Shown here: positions 9,416 to 18,070 of the stretch, piece by piece | Numbering within the stretch: position 1 is the stretch's first letter | How the letters are laid out: the number at the start of each line of letters is the position of its first letter | Notes under the pieces: generated by a model | What the model saw: only the letters and a program-made list of their open reading frames with translations | Databases searched by the model: none | What the model was told of the DNA's origin: nothing | Assembly: GCF_040819555.1 (NCBI RefSeq) | Contig: NZ_CP161920.1 | Span: forward strand, 3,595,001-3,659,000 | DNA length: 64,000 bases | Direction: 5' to 3' | From: Nitratireductor sp. GISD-1A_MAKvit | Lineage (GTDB): Bacteria; Pseudomonadota; Alphaproteobacteria; Rhizobiales; Rhizobiaceae | Position numbers and translations under genes: made by a program

Positions 9416-10684
9416 TCACCACCCTGCTCCTGCTGCTCCTTCTGTTTCTTCTTGTCGGGGTGCCAACCGCCTACGCGCTGGCGGCCTCCGCCATTGCCGT
9501 GATCTGGCTTGAAGATATACCGCTGACCATCGCCGTGCAGCGAATGACTGCGGGCGTCCAGTCCTTTCCGCTTCTTGCCATTCCCCTGTTCATTCTGGCG
9601 GGCACGCTGATGAACGCGTCCGGCATATCGGAACGTCTCTTCGCACTGACCGGTGCGCTGGTCGGGCACATCCGGGGCGGCATGGCCTATGTCAACGTTC
9701 TGACAAACGTCTTCATGTCAGGAATTTCGGGGTCTTCGCTGGCCGATTGCGCCGCCACGACACGCGTGTTCGTGCCGCAGATGGTCAGGCACGGTTATGA
9801 TAAGGGGTTCAGCGTCGGGCTGACGGCTTCCGCCGCCGTACTCGCCCCCATCATCCCGCCATCCATCCTGCTCGTCATCTATGGCTGGCAGGCCAACGTT
9901 TCGATCGGGGATCTGTTCGTGGCGGGCATTGTGCCGGGGCTGGTCATCGCCACTGCTCTCGTTCTCACGGTAGCGATCATGACACGGCGTCGCGGTTTCG
10001 GGCGCGGTGCAGCGTTTTCGGCCAAGGCACTCCGGCAGACTTTCTTCCAGGCTTCCTGGGCGCTTTTGATGCCGGTAATCATCATTGTCGGCTTTCGCAT
10101 GGGCATTTTCACGGCGACCGAGGTTGCCGCCATTGCCGCGGCCTATGCCTTTCTGGTTGGTCTTCTTGTCTACAGGACACTGAAGGTTGTCGAGCTTCCG
10201 GGCGTTTTTGCGAGTGCTGCGCGCGACACATCGTCGATCCTTGTGATTGCCGCAACCGCAGCACCTTTCGGCTGGATTCTGTCCATCGGACAGGCCCCCG
10301 CAACAACTGCTTTCGTTTCTGACCGGCTTCTCGGACAGCCCGATGCTGATACTGTTGTTCATCAACGTCATTCTGCTGGTGCTCGGCACATTCATGGAAA
10401 CGCTGGTTCTGATCATCATACTGGTTCCGATCCTGCTGCCGTTGATCGAAACGCTGGGCATCGATCCGGTTCACTTCGGCATCGTGATGATCATCAATCT
10501 GGTCATCGGTCAGCTAACACCGCCACTGGGTGTCCTGATGTATGTCACCTGCGGGATTTCGGGGACCAGCATCGCTCAGTTCATGCGGGCGATCCGGCCG
10601 TTTCTCATCGCCCTGATCCTTGCCTTGCTTGCGATCACCTACATTCCGGCACTGGCACTCTACCCGACCGCGCTGCTGCGATAG
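9412..10684 (+). CDS. dctM: TRAP transporter large permease DctM (system 1), frameshifted
   Basis: This is the 12-helix large permease that moves substrate with a sodium gradient. The first frame runs normally to about 10315 (VGVPTAYALA, SGSSLADCAAT, LAPIIPPSILLVIYG). The family sequence then continues in the next frame (TGFSDSPMLILLFINV, GTFMETLVLIIILVP, GQLTPPLGVLMYV) to a stop at 10684. One surplus T in the TTT runs at 10311-10318 explains the break. Without it the product is 423 residues, the usual length. As written, the protein would be truncated after about 300 normal residues with a scrambled tail. See the finding on homopolymer insertions. Confidence 0.88.
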
Positions 10685-10693
10685 TCTGGATAA

Positions 10694-10726
10694 AGCAATG
10701 CCCCGTCGAACCCACGGGGCATTGCT
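10694..10726. terminator. Bidirectional hairpin between convergent operons
   Basis: A 12-bp perfect stem (AGCAATGCCCCG with CGGGGCATTGCT) and a 9-base loop lie 9 bases after the dctM1 stop and 24 bases before the FAH gene's stop on the other strand. There is no long T run on either side (TTTA on the minus strand). It most likely terminates both converging operons. Confidence 0.7.
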
Positions 10727-10750
10727 GGTCCAACGGCAATTTGTGGATGT

Positions 10751-11503
10751 TCAGGCGACCCGGCTGTGCAGGCGTCCGATCTTCTCGATCTCGATGACGA
10801 TCTCGTCACCGGACGCCATTGGGCCGACACCGGATGGCGTGCCGGTGATGATCAGGTCTCCAGGCTCCAGTGTCATGATGCCCGACACGAACTCGAAAAT
10901 GCGGGCGATCGGGAAGATCATGTCATTCGTGTTGGAGGACTGGCGCAATTCACCGTTCTGCCAGAGCTTGATGTCGACATTGTCGGGATCAAGTTCGGTT
11001 TCGATGACCGGCCCGACCGGCTTGTAGGTGTCGAAGGATTTCGCGCGGGTGAACTGGCCGTCCTTCTTTTGCAGATCGCGGTTTGAGACGTCATTGGCGC
11101 AGGTGTAGCCGAAAATGTAATCGCCAACGTCGCTGGCGGCGACATTGCGGGCGCAGCGGCCGACGACAATGCCGATTTCTGCCTCAAAATCGATGCGGTT
11201 ATCGGAACTGTCGAGCTGGATCTCTTCACCGTCGGCGATGATCGCGGAAGGCGCGCACATGAAGAGCATCGGCTCTTCCGGAACCGGAACACCGGATTCT
11301 TCGGCGTGAAGTGTGTAGTTGAGACCCACGCAGACAAGCTTGCTTGGCGCCACCGGTGCGAGCAAATGCACGGTTTCAAGCGGGAGAACCACGCCGGTTT
11401 TCTTTATCCCATCAAAGGGAGAACCCGACAGGACGGCAATGGAAGAGCCTTCGAGCAGCCCATAGGATGTGCTTCCCTGATGGGAAAAACGAACGATTTT
11501 CAT
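10751..11503 (-). CDS. Fumarylacetoacetate hydrolase family protein
   Basis: This 250-residue FAH-family enzyme has the metal-binding pattern: glutamates in IDFEAEIGIVVGR, an aspartate in GYTCANDVSNRD, and the substrate lysine region ARAKSFDTYKPVGP. The LEPGDLIITGTPSGVG block is also typical. Family members hydrolyse or isomerise 2,4-diketo or acylpyruvate compounds in catabolic pathways. It is the last gene of the leftward operon that includes an UxaA-type dehydratase, so it could cleave a diketo acid derived from the dehydrated product. The exact reaction is unknown. Confidence 0.9.
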   Translation of the reverse strand: MKIVRFSHQGSTSYGLLEGSSIAVLSGSPFDGIKKTGVVLPLETVHLLAPVAPSKLVCVGLNYTLHAEESGVPVPEEPMLFMCAPSAIIADGEEIQLDSSDNRIDFEAEIGIVVGRCARNVAASDVGDYIFGYTCANDVSNRDLQKKDGQFTRAKSFDTYKPVGPVIETELDPDNVDIKLWQNGELRQSSNTNDMIFPIARIFEFVSGIMTLEPGDLIITGTPSGVGPMASGDEIVIEIEKIGRLHSRVA

Positions 11504-11526
11504 GATGAACCTCAGAGTGGATCGCG

Positions 11527-12345
11527 TCAGACGCGGGTGGGGATATAGGGCCGCATGGCCTCGAAACTGGCAGCGATTGCGTGCCCGGCATCAGGAATCT
11601 GGAATGTCTCGACCGTCACGTAGCGGTCGAACCCGCAATCGATCACGGCACCCATGGCGGCGTCGATGTCGTAGCTTCCGTCCCCGACCGGCAAGCGGTC
11701 GGAATCGGTGATGTGAAAATGCCAGAAGAGATCACCGGCCTCGCAGATGGCATCGGCCACCGTCTCCTGTTCGGTGAGAATGTGCGCGGTGTCGAGCATT
11801 ACGCCAAGGCTGGAGACGCCAAGATTTCGAACGAAGCTGCAGGTTTCACGCGTGGTAAGCAGACAGTTTGCGTAGTTGCGGTTGACCGGTTCCAGGACGA
11901 TGGGAACATCGGGAAACGCGGCGGCACATCGCGCGATAGCAGCACCGATCCAGTCGAGCGTCTGTTGTGGCGCGACTCCATCCACATACCGGCCGCGCAA
12001 CCGACCGACATTGACCATCGCGCCATACTCGGATGCGAGGTCCATCGATGCCAACATTCGATCGATGGCCTTCTGCCGCCGGCTGGCATCCGGATCGGCG
12101 AAGGAAAGCCCGTCCTGACCGTAAACCTCGCCAGTGCAGACCGCTGGCATGTCGAGCCCCTGATCGCGAATGGCAGCGGCGAGCGCGCGCCGGTCGATCC
12201 GCGCGGGGTCGCACACCAGAAGCTCCACGCCTGAATAGCCCGTTTCGGCAATGCTTTTCATCGCCGTTTCTATCGGGCCCTGAACCGCCGTCACCCTGGC
12301 GGGTGCCACGTCTGGCGTGGCATACATGTAGGCAAGCTTCATCAT
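11527..12345 (-). CDS. Sugar phosphate isomerase/epimerase (xylose isomerase-like TIM barrel)
   Basis: This 272-residue protein has the AP-endonuclease-2/IolE-like TIM barrel fold. Visible features are YSGVELLV near the N-terminus, VLEPVNR with the metal-binding glutamate, LGVMLDTAH (aspartate and histidine ligands), HFHITDSDR and YVTVETF. These fit a divalent-metal isomerase or epimerase of sugars or hydroxy acids, or a dehydratase. Its start overlaps the upstream UxaA large subunit stop by four bases. The substrate is unknown and should be an intermediate of the operon's pathway. Confidence 0.88.
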   Translation of the reverse strand: MMKLAYMYATPDVAPARVTAVQGPIETAMKSIAETGYSGVELLVCDPARIDRRALAAAIRDQGLDMPAVCTGEVYGQDGLSFADPDASRRQKAIDRMLASMDLASEYGAMVNVGRLRGRYVDGVAPQQTLDWIGAAIARCAAAFPDVPIVLEPVNRNYANCLLTTRETCSFVRNLGVSSLGVMLDTAHILTEQETVADAICEAGDLFWHFHITDSDRLPVGDGSYDIDAAMGAVIDCGFDRYVTVETFQIPDAGHAIAASFEAMRPYIPTRV

Positions 12346-13550
12346 TGCTGAAACCGGAAATCGTTCTGTTCAGCCAGCTTCTGATGGATCACTTCCTTGC
12401 GCACCACGGTGACATTGGGGATGGCGAATTCCTGAATGTTGAAATACTCCGCCTTGGCCTCTTGACCATTTGCCGTGTTCATCACCAGCTCGACGACCTC
12501 TTCGCCGACCTGCTTGAGCGACTTGGTCCCTTCGAGCACATCGCCAGCGCTCAGGTCGATGTCTTCGCGCAGTGCCTTGAACGTGTCATTGTTGGAACTG
12601 ATCTTGAGCACGGGTGCAATGCAGGACCCGGTCGGCGTTCCCTTGCCGGTCGTGAAAAGCACCATATGCGCGCCACCGGCAACCTTGCCCGTGACCGACG
12701 CGATGTCGAAGCCGGGCGTGTCCATGATCACCACGCCTTTCTCTGTCGGCCGCTCGCCATATTTGACGATCTGCACGATGGGCTGCGTGCCGGCCTTGTA
12801 GATACAGCCGAGCGATTTTTCCTCGATGGTCGTGAGGCCACCTTCAATATTGCCGGGAGAAATGAATACGCCGCTGTCGTCCTGCGTGGTCATGGACAGC
12901 TCGATCTCATACTCCTTGATCAGGCTCATCAGATCCTGCTTGATCTTGTCGGTCTTTCCGCGCCGCCAGAGAACTCGCTCGGCGCCGACCATCTCGGTGA
13001 TCTCCGACAAAACCACCGTGCCACCGGAACCGACCAGAATGTCAGCCGCCTCACCGACTGCCGGATTGGCAGTGAGCCCGGAAAACGCGTCGGAAGAACC
13101 GCATTCCAGCGCCACGATCAACTCGCTGACGTCACCTTCATCGTTTGGTTCGGACGCGATCTGCCCCTTCAGGCGCTCGACGATCCCGATGCCCGTATCA
13201 CGCGTGGAACGGGCTCCGCCCTCCTTCTGGACGATGAGCATCTCGACCGGCTTTCCCGTCGTTGAAATCGCGTCGGCGATGCGCCGGGCAGACGCTGTCT
13301 CGCAGCCCAGGCTCACCACCAGAACGGCTCCCACATTCTGGTGGCGGCCATGGCCGATGAACGTGTCTTCGGTGGTGGTGTTTTCCTCGGCATCGAACGT
13401 ACAGCCATAGGGATGCATGAAGGTGACCGCTCCGGTCTTCGATGCGATGTCGAGCGCCACACGATTGACGCAGGAGACCGTCGGAATGACCAGGATGTGG
13501 TTGCGGATGCCGATCGAGCCGTCGGCGCGGCGATAGCCCTTGAACTTCAT
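12342..13550 (-). CDS. UxaA-family dehydratase, large (C-terminal) subunit
   Basis: This 402-residue protein matches the large domain of altronate/galactarate dehydratases and sulfolactate sulfo-lyase beta. It begins with GYRRADGSIGIRNHILVIPT and contains SLGCETASARRIADAI, the signature LECGSSDAFSGLTANPAVG and KGTPTGSCIAPVLKI. The family removes water (or sulfite) from hydroxy acids using an iron centre. The start at 13550 follows the small-subunit stop by one base and gives the family N-terminus. The two-gene organisation, instead of a fused UxaA, is like SuyA/SuyB and some altronate dehydratases. The substrate is not determined. Confidence 0.9.
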   Translation of the reverse strand: MKFKGYRRADGSIGIRNHILVIPTVSCVNRVALDIASKTGAVTFMHPYGCTFDAEENTTTEDTFIGHGRHQNVGAVLVVSLGCETASARRIADAISTTGKPVEMLIVQKEGGARSTRDTGIGIVERLKGQIASEPNDEGDVSELIVALECGSSDAFSGLTANPAVGEAADILVGSGGTVVLSEITEMVGAERVLWRRGKTDKIKQDLMSLIKEYEIELSMTTQDDSGVFISPGNIEGGLTTIEEKSLGCIYKAGTQPIVQIVKYGERPTEKGVVIMDTPGFDIASVTGKVAGGAHMVLFTTGKGTPTGSCIAPVLKISSNNDTFKALREDIDLSAGDVLEGTKSLKQVGEEVVELVMNTANGQEAKAEYFNIQEFAIPNVTVVRKEVIHQKLAEQNDFRFQQ

Positions 13551-13551
13551 G

Positions 13552-13872
13552 TCACTTACCCTGCTTTTGCGCGTGGATTTCATCGAACCGGCGCCCCTTT
13601 GCACCTCGGCAGTTATGAACGTGCACCCAATGGCCGGCCAGAATCGCTTCGGTCGCGACCCCGATCACCTCGCCATATTTATGGATCTCCTCCTGAGCGG
13701 CGATGTCGCGGAGGGCAATCTTGTGGCCACGCGGGATCTTCTCCTCCACCTTCAGGGGACGCCCGTTACCGATGCCCGAGACAATGACCGTCTCGGCGGG
13801 CAACAATTCGACCGTGGCGGTTGCGACGTGATCGCTTTCCTTGATCTGGATGGCTGTCTTTTCCAACGTCAA
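13552..13872 (-). CDS. UxaA-family dehydratase, small SAF-domain subunit
   Basis: This 106-residue protein is a stand-alone SAF domain. Visible features are the pattern SDHVATATVELL, the conserved IPRGHKIALRDIAAQEEIHKYGEVIG (the histidine, the lysine and the KYG are typical), and GHWVHVHN. It corresponds to the N-terminal part of fused UxaA and to the SuyA subunit, and should contribute to the active site of the large subunit encoded one base downstream. It is 28 bases after dctM2 in the same operon. Confidence 0.9.
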   Translation of the reverse strand: MTLEKTAIQIKESDHVATATVELLPAETVIVSGIGNGRPLKVEEKIPRGHKIALRDIAAQEEIHKYGEVIGVATEAILAGHWVHVHNCRGAKGRRFDEIHAQKQGK

Positions 13873-13900
13873 ACTCCTGAATGACTCTCACGAACCTCGA

Positions 13901-15172
13901 TTAGAGGAACAGGCTCGGCAAGAATGTCGACAGTTTCGGGAACAGGATGGTCAGTATGAGAACAATGACCATGGCCGCGAGGAACGGAAGCACCGCCCGC
14001 GATGCTTCCGCAAACCGCACTCCGGCAATCTTCGCACCCGTCATCAGCGTAACACCGAGTGGCGGGGTGTTGGCCCCGATGCACAGATTGACCACGAACA
14101 TGACGCCGAAATGCAGCGGGTCAATGCCATACTGATTGACGACGGGCATCAGGATCGGGATCAGGATGATGATCAGCGCATTGCTTTCCATGAAGGTGCC
14201 AAGCAACAGGAGCAGGAAGTTGAGCAGGATCAGGAAGGTCATCGGATCTGGCGCAACGGCTGCGAAGAATGCGGTAAGCTGCTGGGGGATCTGCTCGGTC
14301 GCAACGATCCACACGAACAGGTGGGAAATCGCCACGATGAGCTGCACCGGCACGGCAATGCGCATCACCTGCATGCAGATCGCCGGAAGGTCCGAGATTT
14401 TGACCTCGCGATAGATGATTGCAGACAGCAGGAACGCGTAGACAACGGCCAGCACCGCAGCCTCCGTGACGGTGACGATACCGCCCAGAATGCCGCCGAG
14501 GATGATGACCGGCAGAAGGAGCGGGAGCACCGAGTCCGAAACGGCAGAGATGAACTCGCGCCATGTCGCGCGCTCCCCCTTGCCATAGCCACGCCGGCGG
14601 CTGATCAGCAAGGATACGATGATCAGAAGCAAGGCCATCAAAAGACCAGGCACCAGACCGCCAATCAAGAGACCTGCAATCGAAATGTTTCCGGTTGCCC
14701 CAAGAATGACCATGGTCAGGCTTGGCGGGATGAGCGAAGCGAGCACGCCGCTGCACCCCTGGAGGGCTGCCGCGAAGCCAGCCGCATAGTTTTTGGCCTT
14801 CATGGCCGGGATCATGATGGAGCCGATGGCAGCCGTGTCGCCGATGGCGGAGCCGGACAAAGCGCCGAACAGCGCGCTGCCGGCCACGGTGACTGCGGCA
14901 AGTCCGCCCGAGATATGGCCGATGACGGCGTTTGCGAGCCGCATCATGCGCTGTGTGATGCCGCCATGCTCCATCAGAACGCCGGCAAACACGAACATGG
15001 GAAGCGCAAGAAACGGATAGGAATAGATCCCCGTCGCCGAACGCTGCGCCACGAGAGCGAGGTTGATGTCCTTGACGAAAAGATAGGTGAGGCAGGCGAA
15101 ACCGATGGCGAAGGCTATCGGGACATTGATGATGATCAGCCCCAGAAGCAGAACGAAAAGAACGATGCTCAT
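13901..15172 (-). CDS. dctM: TRAP transporter large permease DctM (system 2)
   Basis: This intact 423-residue DctM protein shows MLxHGGITQRMMRLA, ALSGSAIGDTAAIGSIMIPAM, LIPPSLTMVILGATGN, GTFMESNALIIILIPILMP and ANTPPLGVTLMT, with about 12 hydrophobic helices. It is the sodium-coupled translocation subunit of the second TRAP transporter. It overlaps dctQ2 by four bases (ATGA). It differs clearly in sequence from the first system's DctM, so the two transporters probably carry related but different acids. Confidence 0.95.
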   Translation of the reverse strand: MSIVLFVLLLGLIIINVPIAFAIGFACLTYLFVKDINLALVAQRSATGIYSYPFLALPMFVFAGVLMEHGGITQRMMRLANAVIGHISGGLAAVTVAGSALFGALSGSAIGDTAAIGSIMIPAMKAKNYAAGFAAALQGCSGVLASLIPPSLTMVILGATGNISIAGLLIGGLVPGLLMALLLIIVSLLISRRRGYGKGERATWREFISAVSDSVLPLLLPVIILGGILGGIVTVTEAAVLAVVYAFLLSAIIYREVKISDLPAICMQVMRIAVPVQLIVAISHLFVWIVATEQIPQQLTAFFAAVAPDPMTFLILLNFLLLLLGTFMESNALIIILIPILMPVVNQYGIDPLHFGVMFVVNLCIGANTPPLGVTLMTGAKIAGVRFAEASRAVLPFLAAMVIVLILTILFPKLSTFLPSLFL

Positions 15173-15669
15173 GAACGCTGCTCCTGCGCTTGCGCGGTGC
15201 TGAACAATGCCTGGATCAGGGCTTCAATGGAAACGAGCACGAGGAGCCCGCCGCCAATCAGAACGCCCATATATTGCCAGGCGCTGGAGATCTTGAGGCC
15301 GGGCATGATCGCTTCTCTGGCGGTTTCAACGATGAGGAGTGCGCCATAGGTCAAAGCCAGATTGAAGATGAGCACCACGAGTGCTCCCACGATCGCCATC
15401 AGACGTGCGAACGCAGGCGGCAACCACTCAACGAGAAGGTCGATCGCCACATGCTCCTTGCGTTCAAGCATCAACGCCGAGCCTAGAAACGTCATCCAGA
15501 CCATGAGTAGAAGCGCCAGTTCTTCAGACCAGACCAGCGGCGATTGCAGGAGATAGCGCCAGATGATCTGTGCGAACATCACACAGGTCATGGTGAGCAA
15601 CATCAGCATGAGTAGCCACTGAACCAGCTTGACGAGAAGCTTTCTGGCGCCGGGCAGGAATTGCGTCAT
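15169..15669 (-). CDS. dctQ: TRAP transporter small permease DctQ (system 2)
   Basis: This 166-residue protein has four hydrophobic segments and the DctQ motif SPLVWSEELALLLMVWMTFLGSA, preceded by the IIWRYLL arginine region. It is the small membrane subunit, partner of the DctM encoded by the overlapping next gene. The ATG at 15669 (MTQFLPGARK) is preferred over the longer 15729 frame, whose extra residues overlap the stop region of dctP2 and look like translated spacer. The ribosome site is weak. Confidence 0.9.
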   Translation of the reverse strand: MTQFLPGARKLLVKLVQWLLMLMLLTMTCVMFAQIIWRYLLQSPLVWSEELALLLMVWMTFLGSALMLERKEHVAIDLLVEWLPPAFARLMAIVGALVVLIFNLALTYGALLIVETAREAIMPGLKISSAWQYMGVLIGGGLLVLVSIEALIQALFSTAQAQEQRS

Positions 15670-15729
15670 CGTGGAAACCCCAATTGCGGCAGGCCGATGC
15701 CGGTGCGGCACCGGCCTGCGCGCATTCAC

Positions 15730-16722
15730 CTAGTTCGAGTATTTGCGCACGATGGCGAGGAGATCTTCCCCGAAAACGCCTTCATACTTGTCCCATACCG
15801 GCTGCACCATTTCCTGGAATGCCGCCGGATCGGGCCGCGTGATCTTCATGCCCTCGGCCTCGAGCTTGGCGAGCACTTCCTCGTCGCTCGCGCGGATCAT
15901 CTCGCGTTCTTTTTCTTTCCAGATTTCTGCCTTCTCGCGCAGGATGGTCTTCTGCTCATCCGTCAGCTTATCCCAGGCCTTGCTGGAGATCGTGAGGATG
16001 GCCGAGCCCCAGATATGTCCCGATAGCGCCAGATTGTCCTGCACCTCGTAGAATTTGGAGGCATAGATCGTCGCCAGCGGGTTTTCCTGACCGTCTACCA
16101 CCTTCTGCTGAAGCGAGGTGAAGACCTCGGAGAATGCCATCGGCGTGGGCAGAGCGCCAAGCTCGCGGAACGTATCAAGGCGCAGTTCGGCTTCCGGCAC
16201 TCGCAGCTTGATGCCCTTGAGGTCTTCGGGGGTTTCGATGGGGCGGGCCGAGTTCGTGATGTGGCGATAGCCGCTTTCCCACCAGCTCAGCGTGTTGATG
16301 TTCTTTGCTGCCAGAATTTCTGCAAGAGCATCGCCAAGTTCACCGTCCACGGCAGCATAAGCCTTTTCACGCGTCGGCCACGCATAGGGCAGTTCCTCGA
16401 TGATCAGGCGCTTGTCCAGAACCTGAAGAGCGCCGGTGCCGAAGAGACCCATCTCGACGGTCCCCAGCTGCAGGCCTTCGGCCACCTCCCGGTCACCGCC
16501 AAGCTGCGAGCTCGGATAAACCTGAATGACGACCTCTCCACCCGTTGCTTCAGCGACATCCTTCGACAGCCCTTCCAGCGCGATCTGCCAGGGATGATCG
16601 GCCGCAAAGACATGCCCGACCTTCAGGGTCGTTTCCGCATTCGCTGCACCGGCACTGAGCATCAACCCCACGCCAAGCCACGTGGCCGCGAGCGTTGCTT
16701 TTGTTTTTTCCAGATAAGTCAT
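15730..16722 (-). CDS. dctP: TRAP transporter substrate-binding protein DctP (system 2)
   Basis: This 330-residue periplasmic receptor has a signal peptide (cleavage near ANA-ETT), the LKLRVPEAELRL carboxylate-binding arginine region and the FSEVFTSLQQKVVDGQENPLATIYASKFYEVQ hallmark, close to that of the first DctP. The ATG at 16722 follows AAAGGGAA. A longer frame to 16947 reads into the upstream amidohydrolase. It lies 16 bases after that gene and 60 bases before dctQ2 in one operon. The predicted ligand is an organic acid. Confidence 0.95.
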   Translation of the reverse strand: MTYLEKTKATLAATWLGVGLMLSAGAANAETTLKVGHVFAADHPWQIALEGLSKDVAEATGGEVVIQVYPSSQLGGDREVAEGLQLGTVEMGLFGTGALQVLDKRLIIEELPYAWPTREKAYAAVDGELGDALAEILAAKNINTLSWWESGYRHITNSARPIETPEDLKGIKLRVPEAELRLDTFRELGALPTPMAFSEVFTSLQQKVVDGQENPLATIYASKFYEVQDNLALSGHIWGSAILTISSKAWDKLTDEQKTILREKAEIWKEKEREMIRASDEEVLAKLEAEGMKITRPDPAAFQEMVQPVWDKYEGVFGEDLLAIVRKYSN

Positions 16723-16738
16723 GAGTTCCCTTTCTTTT

Positions 16739-17918
16739 TTAGTTTTGGCTGAAGTACTGGGCGATGATGTCTCCGTAGATATCGATCGCGTTGAAATAGT
16801 CGTCGACAATGAGGTGTTCGTCGGTCTGGTGCGCCTGTTCGGGCGCGCCTGGGCCGAGGATGACGATTTCCTCGCCATGCGCACAAAAGGCCGAGGCATC
16901 GGTGAAGTACTGCGCCCCGCGCACGATCTCGGCGCCGGGTGCTGCATTTGCGAGAACCTGTTGGCTTATGCGGACAATCCGTGCCCCCTCATCGGTCAGC
17001 AGGCCGGGCAGATTGAGTGCACACTCCACCTGGAACCGTGCTTCGGGGTCTTCCTTGATGAGTGCGGCGGCAATCGCTTCGACTTGGTCCACCACGCCCT
17101 GCTGATCCTGACCGGGCACAGTACGAATGTCGATCGTCATCTGGCAGTGGTCGGGTATGACGTTGGGCGCGCCGCCGCCATTGAATGTCGTGACGGCAAA
17201 TGTTGGCCCTGATAGCAACGGTGTTGTCGTGGACCCAAGGTCGATTGACTTGAGGCGCTCATAAAACAGATGCAGCTTGTCCACCGCATTGGTTCCGGAT
17301 CCGGGCATCGATCCGTGTGCCGTTTTGCCGAGGCTGGTCACCCGAAGCCAGATGACACCCTTGTGCGCGATGACCAGACGATTGTTGGTCGGTTCTGCAA
17401 CAATCATCGCGTCGAATCTGGGAATCTGATTTTTGCTGACCATCGTTGAAGCGCCGAGCGCTCCGATCTCTTCTCCGAAAGTGGCTGCAAAAACCAGCTC
17501 TCCATTCCAAAGATCAGGTGAGAGCTCTTTCTGCTTCATAAACGCGAAGAGCAGCGCCAGAAGGCCCCCTTTCATGTCAGCAGTGCCGCGTCCGAACATG
17601 CGGCCATTTTCGATCGCTGCCGAGAAAGGATCATGCACCCAAGGGGCGTCTCCGATCGGCACGGTATCGAGATGCCCGCTCAAAACAAGGCGTGGGCCAG
17701 GGGCTCGGCCCCCGCAGGGTGGCTACCAGATTTGCCTGCCCGGCGCTTTCCTCGATGATCTGACAGTCTATCCCGAGAACGTTCAGACGCGCCTTGATCA
17801 TGCGGGCCAGGACAATCTCGTTCCCGGTCGTTGATATCGTATTGCAACGCACGGCCTGCTGAAGAAATTCGAGCGCATCAAGCCGCGCCGGTGGCAACAC
17901 CGGATTGTTTGAGTTCAA
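16739..17918 (-). CDS. M20 family amidohydrolase (ArgE/DapE-like), frameshifted
   Basis: This metal-dependent deacylase shows the M20 ligands: the histidine in SGHLDTVP, the aspartate in GRGTADMKGG, the glutamate pair in FGEEIGA, plus late VAEPT and CAHGEE regions. It probably cleaves an N-acyl or amide bond and resembles acetylornithine deacetylase. The first about 70 residues are in one frame (TTGNEIVLARMIKARL) and the rest in another. The join is near 17700-17713, where GGGG and CCCCC runs occur. One surplus base explains it, and the corrected length is 392 residues. The TTG start at 17918 follows GGGGGAG. It heads the leftward operon. Confidence 0.85.
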
Positions 17919-18003
17919 CTGACTCCCCCTCTGTTCGAAGGTGACCGTACCGATCTGAAAGCCGGAAAACTATTGACCAGCGTAATGAAACGCCGGCAAA
18001 TTT

Positions 18004-18024
18004 CTTTGTACTTTGGATACAAAG
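18004..18024. promoter_or_regulatory. Inverted repeat operator, CTTTGTA-N7-TACAAAG
   Basis: Perfect 7-bp arms with a 7-base spacer lie between the divergent M20/TRAP-2 operon and the PucR-type regulator, 86 bases from one start and 47 from the other. The arms and geometry match the element at 7663-7683 except for the outermost base pair. A binding site for the adjacent regulator is the simplest reading, but this has not been shown. Confidence 0.65.
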
Positions 18025-18070
18025 CGGTATGGTCCCCGTGCCGGTCGCGCGTGGGTAGGGGTTGAGAAGC

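Noticed and set aside
13841..15349. A 502-codon plus-strand frame
   Set aside because: It is the shadow of the DctM and DctQ genes, and its histidine- and glutamine-rich translation is typical of antisense membrane-protein sequence.
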